From Candidatus Pantoea deserta (GTDB lineage: Bacteria > Pseudomonadota > Gammaproteobacteria > Enterobacterales > Enterobacteriaceae), in contig NZ_RMVG01000002.1 in NCBI RefSeq assembly GCF_003813865.1, positions 310,001 through 374,000 of the forward strand: a stretch of DNA of 64,000 bases, written 5' to 3'. Positions 16,306-24,711 of this stretch are shown here, one piece after another. The translations under genes were made by a program, and so were the position numbers. Under the pieces are notes generated by a model. The model ran no database searches. It was not told where the DNA came from and saw nothing but the letters and a program-made list of their open reading frames with translations. Position 1 is the stretch's first letter. The number at the start of each line of letters is the position of its first letter.

Positions 16306-16351
16306 GAATAAATCGTCGCCGCTACGGGCGCAACCTTAAAACGGGGCAGAC

Positions 16352-17320
16352 ATGAGCAAACCGATCGTCAGACTCGCGGTGCGAGACTGGGACTACTTTA
16401 CGCCGCTGGCGCTGGGTGACCTGAAAGCTGAAGGATTTGATGTGATCCTCGACCGCGTAGGAACGCTGGTCGATAACCTTGCCGTCAGCCCCGATTACGA
16501 TGGCGGCGAAGTCTCTTTTAGCCGCTATGCGCAAGGGCGTGCCCGTGGCGACGTCAGCCTGCTGGGGCTGCCGCATTTTCTGATGCGCGGTTTCCGCCAG
16601 CGCTGCATTATCACTACCGCCGACAGTCCGCTGACCACGCCTGCGCAGCTTAAAGGCAAGCGCATTGGCGTGACCGGCTGGCAGGATTCCGGCAACACCT
16701 GGACGCGCGCCGTTCTGCGCGAAGCGGGCGTCGAGATTGACGACGCTTACTGGTTTGCCGGTCGTCTGACCGCCGATCATCCTGTCACCGATCGCCTGGC
16801 GGGGTTTGGACGACCTGGCCGCATTGAAGCCGCGCCGGAAGAGCGGCCGCTGCTTGATCTGCTGAAGGCCGGGGAGCTGGACGCGGTATTTACGCCCTTT
16901 ATGCCGGAGGGCTTCTTTCTGCCGCAGTCGGGACTGCGTCAGCTGCAACCCGATTTTTATCAGGCCGAGCGTGACTACGTCCAGCGTGTCGGCTATGTCC
17001 CAGGTATTCATATCCTTGCCCTGAAGCCCGCGCTGGCTGAGCAGTATCCCTGGCTGCCGCAGGCTCTCAGCGAGCTCATCGATCGCTCCGCCCGGCTGTG
17101 GCTGAAAAAGCGGGAAAAATATGCCGACACCACGCCCTGGCTTCTGGATGATTTGCGACGCACCGCGCAGGAATTACCTGCCAGCTGGAATGAAAACGGG
17201 TTTGAGGTTAACAAAAAGATGATTGCCGACTTTGCCAGAGAACTTTATCAGCAGGGTCTGACCACAACCAGTCTGACGCCGGAAGCGATCTTTCCGGCCG
17301 CGAGTAAAGGGGAGCTGTGA
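16352..17320 (+). CDS. 4,5-dihydroxyphthalate-decarboxylase/NMT1-like protein, cytoplasmic
   Basis: A 322-residue type II periplasmic-binding-protein fold without any signal peptide (it begins MSKPIVRLAVRDWDYFTPLA). Features are EVSFSRYAQGRARGD (about 50-65), the QLKGKRIGVTGWQDSGNTWTR segment (about 99-119) typical of taurine/NMT1-like binding domains, and YVPGIHILALKP. Relatives are annotated as dihydroxyphthalate decarboxylase or ABC substrate-binding proteins. With no export signal it is more likely an intracellular enzyme or binding protein than the transporter's binding subunit, which is encoded two genes downstream. It is the first gene of the operon and overlaps the next start by one base. 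The reaction is unknown. Confidence 0.7.
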   Translation: MSKPIVRLAVRDWDYFTPLALGDLKAEGFDVILDRVGTLVDNLAVSPDYDGGEVSFSRYAQGRARGDVSLLGLPHFLMRGFRQRCIITTADSPLTTPAQLKGKRIGVTGWQDSGNTWTRAVLREAGVEIDDAYWFAGRLTADHPVTDRLAGFGRPGRIEAAPEERPLLDLLKAGELDAVFTPFMPEGFFLPQSGLRQLQPDFYQAERDYVQRVGYVPGIHILALKPALAEQYPWLPQALSELIDRSARLWLKKREKYADTTPWLLDDLRRTAQELPASWNENGFEVNKKMIADFARELYQQGLTTTSLTPEAIFPAASKGEL

Positions 17321-18114
17321 TGAAAGTAGCGATGGGGCAGTTTGCGGTCAGCCGCGAATGGCAAGAGAACGCGGATATCTGCATCGATCTGATGACGCGC
17401 GCCGGATCGGGCGGCGCCGATCTGCTGGTGCTGCCGGAGGGCGTGCTGGCGCGAGATATTGCCGACCCGGATCTGGTGTTAAAAGCCGCCCAGCCGCTGG
17501 ACGGGCCGTTTCTTACCAGGCTGTTGCAAAAGAGTAAGGGAAACGAGCTAACCACCATGATGAGCGTGCATGTGCCGACAGAGGGCAATAAAGCGCTTAA
17601 CGTGCTGGTTGCGCTGCGTAACGGCGAAATCATCGCCGCCTATGAGAAGCTGCATCTCTATGACGCCTTCGCCATGCAGGAGTCGCAGCGGGTGAATCCC
17701 GGCCACGTCATTCCGCCGCTGGTGGAGGTGGCGGGCATGAAGGTTGGACTGATGACCTGCTATGACGTGCGTTTTCCGGAGCTGGCGCGCCGCCTGGCGC
17801 TGGATGGCGCAGAGGTGCTGGTGCTGCCGTCTGCGTGGGTAAAAGGGCCGCTAAAAGAGATGCACTGGGAGCTGCTTACTACCGCGCGTGCGCTGGAGAA
17901 TACCTGCTATATGGTGGCGGTAGGCGAGTGCGGCCCGCGTAATATCGGCAATAGCCTGGTGATCGATCCGCTCGGCGTAGCGATCGCCAAAGCGCCAGAG
18001 TCGGCCGCGCTGGTCTTTGCTGATATCGATCCGCAGCGTATCGCCTACGCACGCAGCCTGTTGCCGGTGCTGGAGAATCGCCGCTTTGCCCGTCCGGAAT
18101 TAAAAACAGAATAA
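17320..18114 (+). CDS. carbon-nitrogen hydrolase, YbeM-like amidase
   Basis: A 264-residue nitrilase-superfamily enzyme with the full Glu-Lys-Cys triad: Glu40 in LVLPEG, Lys in YEKLHLYD (about 109) and Cys in MTCYDVRFPEL (about 146). E. coli YbeM, encoded between crcB and tatE, belongs to the deaminated-glutathione amidase (Nit1) group; the position before tatE supports orthology, although transporter genes are inserted here. It would hydrolyse a C-N bond in the cytoplasm. ATG at 17320 overlaps the previous stop (TGATG) and has GGGGAG just upstream. Substrate in this operon is uncertain. Confidence 0.8.
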   Translation: MKVAMGQFAVSREWQENADICIDLMTRAGSGGADLLVLPEGVLARDIADPDLVLKAAQPLDGPFLTRLLQKSKGNELTTMMSVHVPTEGNKALNVLVALRNGEIIAAYEKLHLYDAFAMQESQRVNPGHVIPPLVEVAGMKVGLMTCYDVRFPELARRLALDGAEVLVLPSAWVKGPLKEMHWELLTTARALENTCYMVAVGECGPRNIGNSLVIDPLGVAIAKAPESAALVFADIDPQRIAYARSLLPVLENRRFARPELKTE

Positions 18115-18133
18115 AACGCCTGGGAGAAAAACC

Positions 18134-19021
18134 GTGAACAAGTGCGCAACCGCTATTTTGCTGGCGCTCGGTCTGAGCGTTTCGCTGGCCCATGCCGCAG
18201 AGTCCCTGCCTACTCAGAAAGCCGATCCGGCGCTGCACGATCGTTTACCGGCCGCAATCAAACAGGCGGGTAAAATGACGTCGGTTAACAACGGCTCGTT
18301 TCCGCCTTATGAAATCGTCAACGGCCCGCATGCGATGGACGGCGCTTCCGCCGATCTCAGCAACGCGCTGGGGCAACTGCTGGGCGTGAAGATCGAACAT
18401 GCCACGGTCAGCGGCCTTTCCGGCGTGCTGTCCGGCATTAATTCCGGTCGCTATCAGCTGGCGATTGGGCCGATAGGCGACTATCCGGACCGTCAGCAGA
18501 AGGTCGATTTTATCGATTTTGTTCAGGAGTTTGTGGTCTTTGGCGTACAGAAGGGCAACCCCCAGAAGATCAACGGACTGGGCGATACCTGCGGCAAACG
18601 CATCGCGGTTATGGCGGCAGGCTCCGCAGAGCAGGTGATCCGCAAGCAGTCTGAGGCCTGTGTAACGGCGGGCAAGCCGGCGGTTGTCGTACAGTCCTTC
18701 ACCGATCAGCCGTCGTCCATTCTCGCCGTGCGCTCGAAGCGTTCTGACGCCTTCTTCTCCTCACAGGCGCCGCTCACCTGGTTTATCGATCAGGCTAACG
18801 GTCAGCTGGAACTGGCCGGGCAGGGCGAAAAAAACGGCTTTGGCGATATTTTTCAGGGCACGGTGGTGCCGAAAGGCTCAGAGCTGGGCAAGGTCGTGCT
18901 GGATGCTTATCGCCAGCTTTACCAAAACGGCACCTATACGGCCATCATGAAAAAATGGCATCTGGACGGCAATATGATTGACGCGCCAGGCCTGAATCTG
19001 GCGCAAGAGGCGGCAAAATGA
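18134..19021 (+). CDS. polar amino acid ABC transporter substrate-binding protein
   Basis: A 295-residue periplasmic protein with signal peptide (MNKCATAILLALGLSVSLAHA). It has the family 3 solute-binding layout: FPPYEIVNG with a DGASADLSNALGQLLG helix (about 60-85), GINSGRYQLAIGPIGDYPDR (about 100-120), and LGDTCGKRIAVMAAGSAEQVI (about 155-175). It delivers its ligand to the permease and ATPase encoded next. Start is GTG after GGGAG, 19 bases behind the amidase. The usual ligand-carboxylate Arg is not obvious, so specificity cannot be predicted beyond an amino acid or related amide. Confidence 0.85.
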   Translation: MNKCATAILLALGLSVSLAHAAESLPTQKADPALHDRLPAAIKQAGKMTSVNNGSFPPYEIVNGPHAMDGASADLSNALGQLLGVKIEHATVSGLSGVLSGINSGRYQLAIGPIGDYPDRQQKVDFIDFVQEFVVFGVQKGNPQKINGLGDTCGKRIAVMAAGSAEQVIRKQSEACVTAGKPAVVVQSFTDQPSSILAVRSKRSDAFFSSQAPLTWFIDQANGQLELAGQGEKNGFGDIFQGTVVPKGSELGKVVLDAYRQLYQNGTYTAIMKKWHLDGNMIDAPGLNLAQEAAK

Positions 19022-19974
19022 GTCACTTCTCCCACAAAACACGAGCCACGGACAAGGCCGACGTGCAGCAGCGCGACGTGGCTTATGCCCGCAGCGCGCC
19101 CGTCTGGGGACGCTGGTTTTCCTGGATTGTGGTGCTGATTATCGGCTCAAATTTTCTCTGGATAGTGGCGACCAATCCTGGCTTTGAGTGGCAGGTGGTC
19201 CTGCAATGGTTTACCGAGGCGTCGGTGCTGCAAGGTCTCAAGGTGACGCTGGGGCTGACCGCTGTCTCGATGGTGCTGGGCACGCTGCTGGGACTGCTGC
19301 TGGCGGTGTGGCGGCTGTCTGACAACCGCCTGCTCAGCGGAATCGCCAGCCTCTATATCTGGTTCTTTCGCGGAACGCCGCTGCTGGTGCAGCTGATATT
19401 CTGGTACAACCTGTCGACGCTGTTTCCAGCAATCTCGCTCACGCTGCCCTGGACCTCGCTGACCTGGGCCAGCTGGAATACCAATGACCTGATTACGCCG
19501 CTCACGGCGGCCATTGCCGGGCTGGCGCTGAATGAGGCGGCCTATATGGCTGAGATTATCCGCGCCGGACTCCTGTCGGTGGACAATGGTCAGACAGAGA
19601 CCACGCAGGCGTTTGGTATGAGCCGTACCCGCGCGCTGCGACGCATTATTATTCCGCAGGCCATGCGCGCCATTATCCCGCCGAGCGGCAACCAGCTGAT
19701 CAGCATGATCAAAGCGACCTCGCTGGTCAGCGTTATCGCCATGGGCGATCTGCTTTACTCGGTTCAGGCGGTTTACAACCGCACCTTTGAGATCGTCCCG
19801 ATGCTGATGGTGGCGGTGATCTGGTATCTGTTGATCACCTCTGTTCTGAATGTCGGCCAGTCGGCAATTGAGCGTTACTACGCACGCGGTACGCGCCGCA
19901 CGGTAGAGAACGTTAAGGCCCGCGCGCCTGCGCCGCGATCCGATGCCCGTCTGGTGCGCAAGGAGGAAGTATGA
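19018..19974 (+). CDS. amino acid ABC transporter permease
   Basis: A 318-residue inner-membrane protein of the HisM/GlnP type. A first helix (about 28-48) precedes a loop, then GLKVTLGLTAVSMVLGTLLGLLLA (about 70-95), SLYIWFFRGTPLLVQL, and the ATPase-contact EAA loop NEAAYMAEIIRAGLLSVDNGQTETTQAFGMS (about 178-208). The sequence is somewhat longer than usual (220-240 residues) because of N- and C-terminal extensions. A single permease suggests a homodimer. It overlaps both neighbouring genes by four bases, indicating translational coupling. Confidence 0.9.
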   Translation: MSHFSHKTRATDKADVQQRDVAYARSAPVWGRWFSWIVVLIIGSNFLWIVATNPGFEWQVVLQWFTEASVLQGLKVTLGLTAVSMVLGTLLGLLLAVWRLSDNRLLSGIASLYIWFFRGTPLLVQLIFWYNLSTLFPAISLTLPWTSLTWASWNTNDLITPLTAAIAGLALNEAAYMAEIIRAGLLSVDNGQTETTQAFGMSRTRALRRIIIPQAMRAIIPPSGNQLISMIKATSLVSVIAMGDLLYSVQAVYNRTFEIVPMLMVAVIWYLLITSVLNVGQSAIERYYARGTRRTVENVKARAPAPRSDARLVRKEEV

Positions 19975-20741
19975 GTGACGTTGCACCCTTAGTCAGCGCG
20001 CGTAACGTGCATAAAAGTTACGGCCATAATGAAGTGCTTAAAGGGATCGACCTCGACGTATTCCCTGGCGAAGTGGTGGTGATCCTCGGCCCGTCAGGCT
20101 CTGGAAAATCGACCTTTCTGCGCTGCATTAATCATCTGGAGGAGATGAACGCCGGATCGATCATGGTCGGCGAACAGCAGATCGGCTATGAACTCAAGCG
20201 CGGCCTGTTGCACCGTCTCTCTCCGCGTAAGATTGCGCGCCAGCGGCAGAAAATCGGCATGGTGTTTCAGCAGTTCAATCTCTATCCGCATATGACCGTG
20301 CTGCAAAACATTATTGAAGCGCCAGTAGGCGTGCATAAGTTTCCGCGCCACGAAGCCGTTGCGCACGCCAGGGCGCTGCTGGAAAGGGTAGGGCTGAGCG
20401 ATAAGGCCGATGCCTGGCCGCGCCATCTCTCCGGCGGTCAGCAGCAGCGGGTGGCCATCGCGCGCGCGCTGGCCATCAAACCCGCGCTGATGCTGTTTGA
20501 CGAGCCGACGTCGGCGCTCGATCCTGAGCTGGTAGGGGAGGTGCTACAGACTATGCGTACCCTGGCGGACGGGGGGCTGACCATGATTGTCGTGACCCAT
20601 GAAATTGGTTTTGCCCGCGAGGCGGCCGATCGGGTGGTATTCATGGATGGCGGGGTGGTGGTGGAGCAGGGGCCGCCGGAGCAGGTGCTCACCCGGCCGC
20701 AGCACGCGCGCACGCAGGCGTTTCTCAGCCGGTTTATTTAA
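19971..20741 (+). CDS. amino acid ABC transporter ATP-binding protein
   Basis: A 256-residue ATPase of the GlnQ/HisP class: Walker [10 protein letters not shown] (about 39-47), Q-loop FQQFNLYPHMTVLQN (about 98), signature [15 protein letters not shown] (about 149-163), Walker [17 protein letters not shown] (about 170-185) and switch His in VTHEIGFA. A HisP-like insertion (YELKRGLLHRLSPRKI, about 68-84) follows the first strands. It powers the permease encoded upstream and ends the operon; no clear terminator stands between it and tatE. Confidence 0.92.
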   Translation: MSDVAPLVSARNVHKSYGHNEVLKGIDLDVFPGEVVVILGPSGSGKSTFLRCINHLEEMNAGSIMVGEQQIGYELKRGLLHRLSPRKIARQRQKIGMVFQQFNLYPHMTVLQNIIEAPVGVHKFPRHEAVAHARALLERVGLSDKADAWPRHLSGGQQQRVAIARALAIKPALMLFDEPTSALDPELVGEVLQTMRTLADGGLTMIVVTHEIGFAREAADRVVFMDGGVVVEQGPPEQVLTRPQHARTQAFLSRFI

Positions 20742-20847
20742 TCGCGATTAAATAGATCTTACTCTGTTACAGATTACAGTTGAGCTTGTCGCTGAAGTGC
20801 GCGTAAATAAGCCTGTTTGTTTTTTCGCTAAGGTTGAAAGGTAAAGT

Positions 20848-21051
20848 ATGGAAGGTATCAGTATTGCCAAACTGCTGATCATCGGTGCGCTCATCGTACT
20901 GCTTTTTGGCACCAATAAGTTACGTTCACTGGGTGGCGATCTGGGCTCCGCAATCAAAGGCTTCAAAAAAGCCATGAAAGACGAAGAACCCACCGCAACC
21001 AAAACGACAGCTGAAGATGTTCCGGCAGAGCGCGTTACGCACAAAGAGTGA
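20848..21051 (+). CDS. tatE: twin-arginine translocase subunit TatE
   Basis: A 67-residue TatA-family protein. It has an N-terminal membrane helix ([18 protein letters not shown]), the [20 protein letters not shown] hinge and amphipathic helix, and a charged tail ending in HKE as in E. coli TatE. It supplements TatA in forming the pore for folded Tat substrates. Its position next to lipA is as in E. coli. The gene is preceded by GGTAAAG and followed by a strong terminator. Confidence 0.93.
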   Translation: MEGISIAKLLIIGALIVLLFGTNKLRSLGGDLGSAIKGFKKAMKDEEPTATKTTAEDVPAERVTHKE

Positions 21052-21098
21052 TACGCCGCCGCTGAAGATAAATGTAATCATTTATTTCTTACAGACAT

Positions 21099-21130
21099 AA
21101 AAAAACCAGACAGTACGCGTCTGGTTTTTT
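21099..21130. terminator. bidirectional terminator between tatE and lipA
   Basis: AAAAAACCAGAC, a 7-base loop and GTCTGGTTTTTT form a stem flanked by A and T tracts, usable for tatE (+) and lipA (-). Confidence 0.9.
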
Positions 21131-21154
21131 ATTGCCTGCGGAAAGCGAGCGGGC

Positions 21155-22120
21155 TTATTTCACTTCCAGCCCTTTCGCCTGCATATCAGCGTGATAGGAG
21201 GAGCGAACAAAGGGACCGCATGCCGCATGGGTAAAGCCCATCGCCAGCGCCTCTTCCTTCATTTCATCGAACTCCGCCGGACTGACATAGCGCTGCACCG
21301 GCAGGTGATGACGGCTCGGTTGCAGATACTGTCCCAGCGTCAGCATGGTGACGCCGTGGCGACGCAGGTCGCGCATTACCTCAATAATTTCTGCGTTGGT
21401 TTCGCCCAGACCGACCATCAGACCCGATTTGGTCGGGATCTCCGGATGCGCTTCTTTAAAACGTTCCAGCAGCTTCAGCGACCACTCATAGTTCGCGCCC
21501 GGTCGCACCTGACGATAGACGCGCGGCACGTTTTCCAGGTTATGGTTGAACACGTCCGGCGGCGTCGCGTTGAGGATCTCCAGCGCGCGATCCATACGGC
21601 CACGGAAATCGGGCACCAGGGTTTCGATCTTAATCGCCGGGCTTTTTTCGCGGATAGCGGTAATGCAGTCAGCGAAGTGCTGCGCGCCGCCGTCTCGCAG
21701 ATCGTCACGGTCTACCGAGGTAATCACCACATAGCGCAGCGCCATATCGGCAATGGTCTGCGCCAGCTTCATCGGCTCATTGGCATCCGGCGCATTCGGG
21801 CGACCGTGCGCCACGTCGCAGAACGGACAGCGGCGGGTACAGATCGCGCCAAGGATCATAAAGGTGGCGGTGCCGTGGTTAAAACATTCGGCCAGGTTAG
21901 GACAGGACGCTTCTTCACATACCGAGTGCAGACCATTTTTACGCATCGCCGCCTTGATGCCCTGAATGCGGCTGGAATCCGCAGGCAGCTTGATTTTCAT
22001 CCATTCTGGCTTGCGTAACAGTTGCTGGCGTTCAGTCACCACGGTTTTCACCGGGATGAGCGCCATTTTATCTGCGTCACGGTATTTGACGCCGCGTTCC
22101 ATCTGAATAGGTTTACTCAT
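21155..22120 (-). CDS. lipA: lipoyl synthase LipA
   Basis: A 321-residue radical-SAM enzyme inserting two sulfur atoms into protein-bound octanoyl groups. The auxiliary cluster is ligated by [12 protein letters not shown] (about 68-79) and by the Ser of RSSYHA near the C-terminus; the radical-SAM cluster is in [13 protein letters not shown] (about 94-101). Length and sequence match E. coli LipA. It works after LipB, encoded 169 bases upstream on the same strand. Confidence 0.97.
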   Translation of the reverse strand: MSKPIQMERGVKYRDADKMALIPVKTVVTERQQLLRKPEWMKIKLPADSSRIQGIKAAMRKNGLHSVCEEASCPNLAECFNHGTATFMILGAICTRRCPFCDVAHGRPNAPDANEPMKLAQTIADMALRYVVITSVDRDDLRDGGAQHFADCITAIREKSPAIKIETLVPDFRGRMDRALEILNATPPDVFNHNLENVPRVYRQVRPGANYEWSLKLLERFKEAHPEIPTKSGLMVGLGETNAEIIEVMRDLRRHGVTMLTLGQYLQPSRHHLPVQRYVSPAEFDEMKEEALAMGFTHAACGPFVRSSYHADMQAKGLEVK

Positions 22121-22289
22121 AAGTCTGAGGGTTCCGGTCGGATTGCGTGGTGAGAGCTGTTGCCTTCAGTTCAGCGAAACAGCTTTCAACTTTATTTGAT
22201 AAAACTTCAAAAATTATATCAGTTCCGCCAGGCAGAAGCAGCCGTATGGCGGCGGTAAAAGTTACAATTTTGTAAATTCGCATGCACGG

Positions 22290-22949
22290 TTAAGGCAGCG
22301 GCAGCGTTTCCGCCGATAGCCACTCTACCTGACTAAAGCCCAGCAGGCGCGCAAAAGCGGCAACCAGCAGCGGCTGCACGTCAGCGAGCGCGACGCCAGG
22401 CTGGAACGCGCTGAGCTGCGTCATGCGCATCCCGGCATAGCCGCAGGGGTTGATGCGCAAAAAGGGCGTAAGATCCATGGCCACGTTGAGCGCCAGGCCG
22501 TGAAAAGAGCAGCCTTTGCGAATCCGCAGACCCAGCGAACAGATTTTCTCGTCGCCGACGTAGACGCCTGGCGCATCGGGACGCGCGCGCGCGGCGATGC
22601 CAAAGTGGGCCAGAGTGGCGATAACCGTCTCTTCCAGCGCGGTAACCAGCTGGCGCACGCCGATCTTGCGGCGTTTAACATCAATCAGCACATACATCAC
22701 CTGCTGGCCCGGACCGTGATAGGTGACCTGGCCGCCGCGATCGCTCTGCACGACCGGAATATCCCCTGGCATCAGCAGATGCTCGGCTTTGCCCGCCTGG
22801 CCCTGGGTGAAAACGGCGTGATGCTCCACCAGCCACACTTCGTCGCGGCTGTCGCTGTTACGGCGGTCGGTAAACTGATGCATGGCATCGGAGACGGGCT
22901 GCCAGTCGCGCTGGCCAAGCTGGCGAATAAGAAGCGTATCTGCTGACAA
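22290..22949 (-). CDS. lipB: octanoyltransferase LipB
   Basis: The protein transfers octanoate from acyl carrier protein to lipoyl domains. Catalytic residues of the family are present: Lys and the [17 protein letters not shown] region, Cys in INPCGYAGM (about 175), and [20 protein letters not shown] (about 75-94). The N-terminal limit is uncertain. No ATG exists near the family start, so I chose the TTG at 22949 ([12 protein letters not shown], 219 residues versus about 213 in E. coli); the frame is open to 23030. It lies 81 bases behind ybeD if the TTG is right. Confidence 0.9.
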   Translation of the reverse strand: MSADTLLIRQLGQRDWQPVSDAMHQFTDRRNSDSRDEVWLVEHHAVFTQGQAGKAEHLLMPGDIPVVQSDRGGQVTYHGPGQQVMYVLIDVKRRKIGVRQLVTALEETVIATLAHFGIAARARPDAPGVYVGDEKICSLGLRIRKGCSFHGLALNVAMDLTPFLRINPCGYAGMRMTQLSAFQPGVALADVQPLLVAAFARLLGFSQVEWLSAETLPLP

Positions 22950-23030
22950 AACGGCGGTCCGGTTAAGGGGGAAAGGCTGAGTATAACGTCGGCAAAGGGC
23001 AAGACCAAGACCCTTTGCCGACGTGGGCAC

Positions 23031-23294
23031 TTACAGCACCATGCGCACAATGTCGATATTGCCAAGCTCTTCGTACAGGGTTTCCACCTGTTCAATATGC
23101 GTGGCGTTGATCGTGATCGACACTGAGTGGTAGTTGCCTTTGCTGCTTGGCTTAACGTCGGGCGAGTAGTCGCCGGGCGCATGGCGTTGCACCACTTCAA
23201 CCACTTGATCAACCAGCTCCGGCTGCGCCAGACCCATCACTTTATAGGTAAAAGGGGTAGGGAATTCGAGCAGTTCATTCAGTTTGGTTTTCAT
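23031..23294 (-). CDS. ybeD: DUF493 family protein YbeD
   Basis: An 87-residue protein almost identical to E. coli Ybe[21 protein letters not shown] at the start, [20 protein letters not shown] in the middle and [12 protein letters not shown] at the end. The fold is an ACT-like alpha-beta sandwich; the role is uncertain, though fixed linkage with lipB and dacA suggests cell-envelope or lipoylation context. It is separated from dacA by that gene's terminator. Confidence 0.93.
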   Translation of the reverse strand: MKTKLNELLEFPTPFTYKVMGLAQPELVDQVVEVVQRHAPGDYSPDVKPSSKGNYHSVSITINATHIEQVETLYEELGNIDIVRMVL

Positions 23295-23310
23295 ATTGAC
23301 TCCGGTGCAT

Positions 23311-23340
23311 AAAAAACAGGCTCCCGCCGAAGCGGGAGCA
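23311..23340 (-). terminator. intrinsic terminator of dacA
   Basis: On the minus strand GCTCCCGC, loop TTCG, GCGGGAGC is followed by CTGTTTTTT; an 8-bp stem with a stable tetraloop. Confidence 0.85.
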
Positions 23341-23394
23341 TTATCATAACGTAGTTATGGCGACGATGTGGCGATTTTTCAACCGCCCGTCTGG

Positions 23395-24606
23395 TTAGCC
23401 AAACCAGTGATGGAACATCAGTTTGATGTAATCGATGATGCGGCTGAAGAATCCGCCTTCCTGCACTTCGTTCAGCACCACCAGCGGACGCTGTTCCACG
23501 GTTTTGCCGTCGAGCTGGAAGTTGATGCTGCCCACCACCTGATTTTTTTGCAGCGGGGCGTGCAGTTCGCTGTTGTTCAGAACGTAGCTGGCTTTCAGAT
23601 CTTTCATACGGCCGCGCGGAATCGTCAGGTAGGCGTCTTTCTCTACGCCCAGCTGGACGCGATCGCTGTTGCCGAACCAGACCGGCTCAGAGGCGAACTC
23701 TTTGCCTGCTTTCAGCGGCGCTACGGTTTCAAAGAAGCGGAAGCCCCAGGTCAGCAGCTTTTTGCTTTCGACTTCACGGCCTTTAAAGGTGCGACCACCC
23801 AGCACTGCCGAAATCAGACGCATCTGGCCTTCGGTGGCCGACGACACGATGTTATAGCCGGCAGAGGCCGTATGGCCGGTTTTGATACCGTCTACGTTGA
23901 GGCTGGTATCCCACAGCAGACCGTTGCGGTTGGTCTGACGGATATTGTTAAAAGTGAACTCTTTCTCTTTATAAACCGAGTATTCGTCCGGCACGTCGCG
24001 GATCAGCGCCTGACCAATCAGCGCCATATCGCGGGCTGAACTGTACTGGCCTTCGGCATCCAGACCGTGCACCGTCTGGAAGTGGGTGTTTTGCAGGCCC
24101 AGCGCCTTCACGTAGTTATTCATCAGGCCGACAAACGCATCCTGGCTACCGGCAACATAGTCCGCCATCGCCACGCAGGCATCATTGCCCGACTGCAATA
24201 CGATGCCGCGCGTCAGCTGTGAAACCGGCACGCGATCTCCCGGCTTCAGGAACATCAGCGAGGAGCCTTTAAACACCGGGTTACCGGTCGCCCAGGCGTC
24301 TTTACCCACGGTAACGACATCATCCTGATGGATTTTGCCGGCCTTCACCGCCTGACCGATAACATAACTGGTCATCATTTTGGTCAGGCTGGCGGGGTCG
24401 CGGCGCGCATCGGCGTTCTTTTCGGCCAGCACTTTACCTGAGTTGTAGTCGATCAGGATATAAGCCTCTGCATCAATATCCGGTACGCCGGGGATCATGG
24501 TCTTGAGGTTAATGTCATCAGCAAATGCGACGTGGCTGAGCGAGAAGGCGATCAGTGAGCCTGCTGTCAGGCGTTTCAGAAAACGGGAGGGTTTCAGCGT
24601 GTTCAT
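23395..24606 (-). CDS. dacA: D-alanyl-D-alanine carboxypeptidase DacA (PBP5)
   Basis: A 403-residue penicillin-binding protein that trims pentapeptides in peptidoglycan. Signal peptide to about HVAFA; active-site motifs SLTK (SxxK, about residue 73), SGN (about 139) and KTG (about 242), then the beta-rich second domain and a C-terminal amphipathic anchor ([14 protein letters not shown]). It aligns to E. coli PBP5 at the same length when started at ATG 24606; the open frame extends 25 codons further without family support. Confidence 0.96.
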   Translation of the reverse strand: MNTLKPSRFLKRLTAGSLIAFSLSHVAFADDINLKTMIPGVPDIDAEAYILIDYNSGKVLAEKNADARRDPASLTKMMTSYVIGQAVKAGKIHQDDVVTVGKDAWATGNPVFKGSSLMFLKPGDRVPVSQLTRGIVLQSGNDACVAMADYVAGSQDAFVGLMNNYVKALGLQNTHFQTVHGLDAEGQYSSARDMALIGQALIRDVPDEYSVYKEKEFTFNNIRQTNRNGLLWDTSLNVDGIKTGHTASAGYNIVSSATEGQMRLISAVLGGRTFKGREVESKKLLTWGFRFFETVAPLKAGKEFASEPVWFGNSDRVQLGVEKDAYLTIPRGRMKDLKASYVLNNSELHAPLQKNQVVGSINFQLDGKTVEQRPLVVLNEVQEGGFFSRIIDYIKLMFHHWFG

Positions 24607-24711
24607 GTATGGACTACAACATCCGTGAGTTAAGGTTAAAAAAAAGTGACTCATGATAGCAAATGCCTGTTTTGCAGGCATCTTGCTTTGTCATTCTGTT
24701 GTTAGCAGAGA

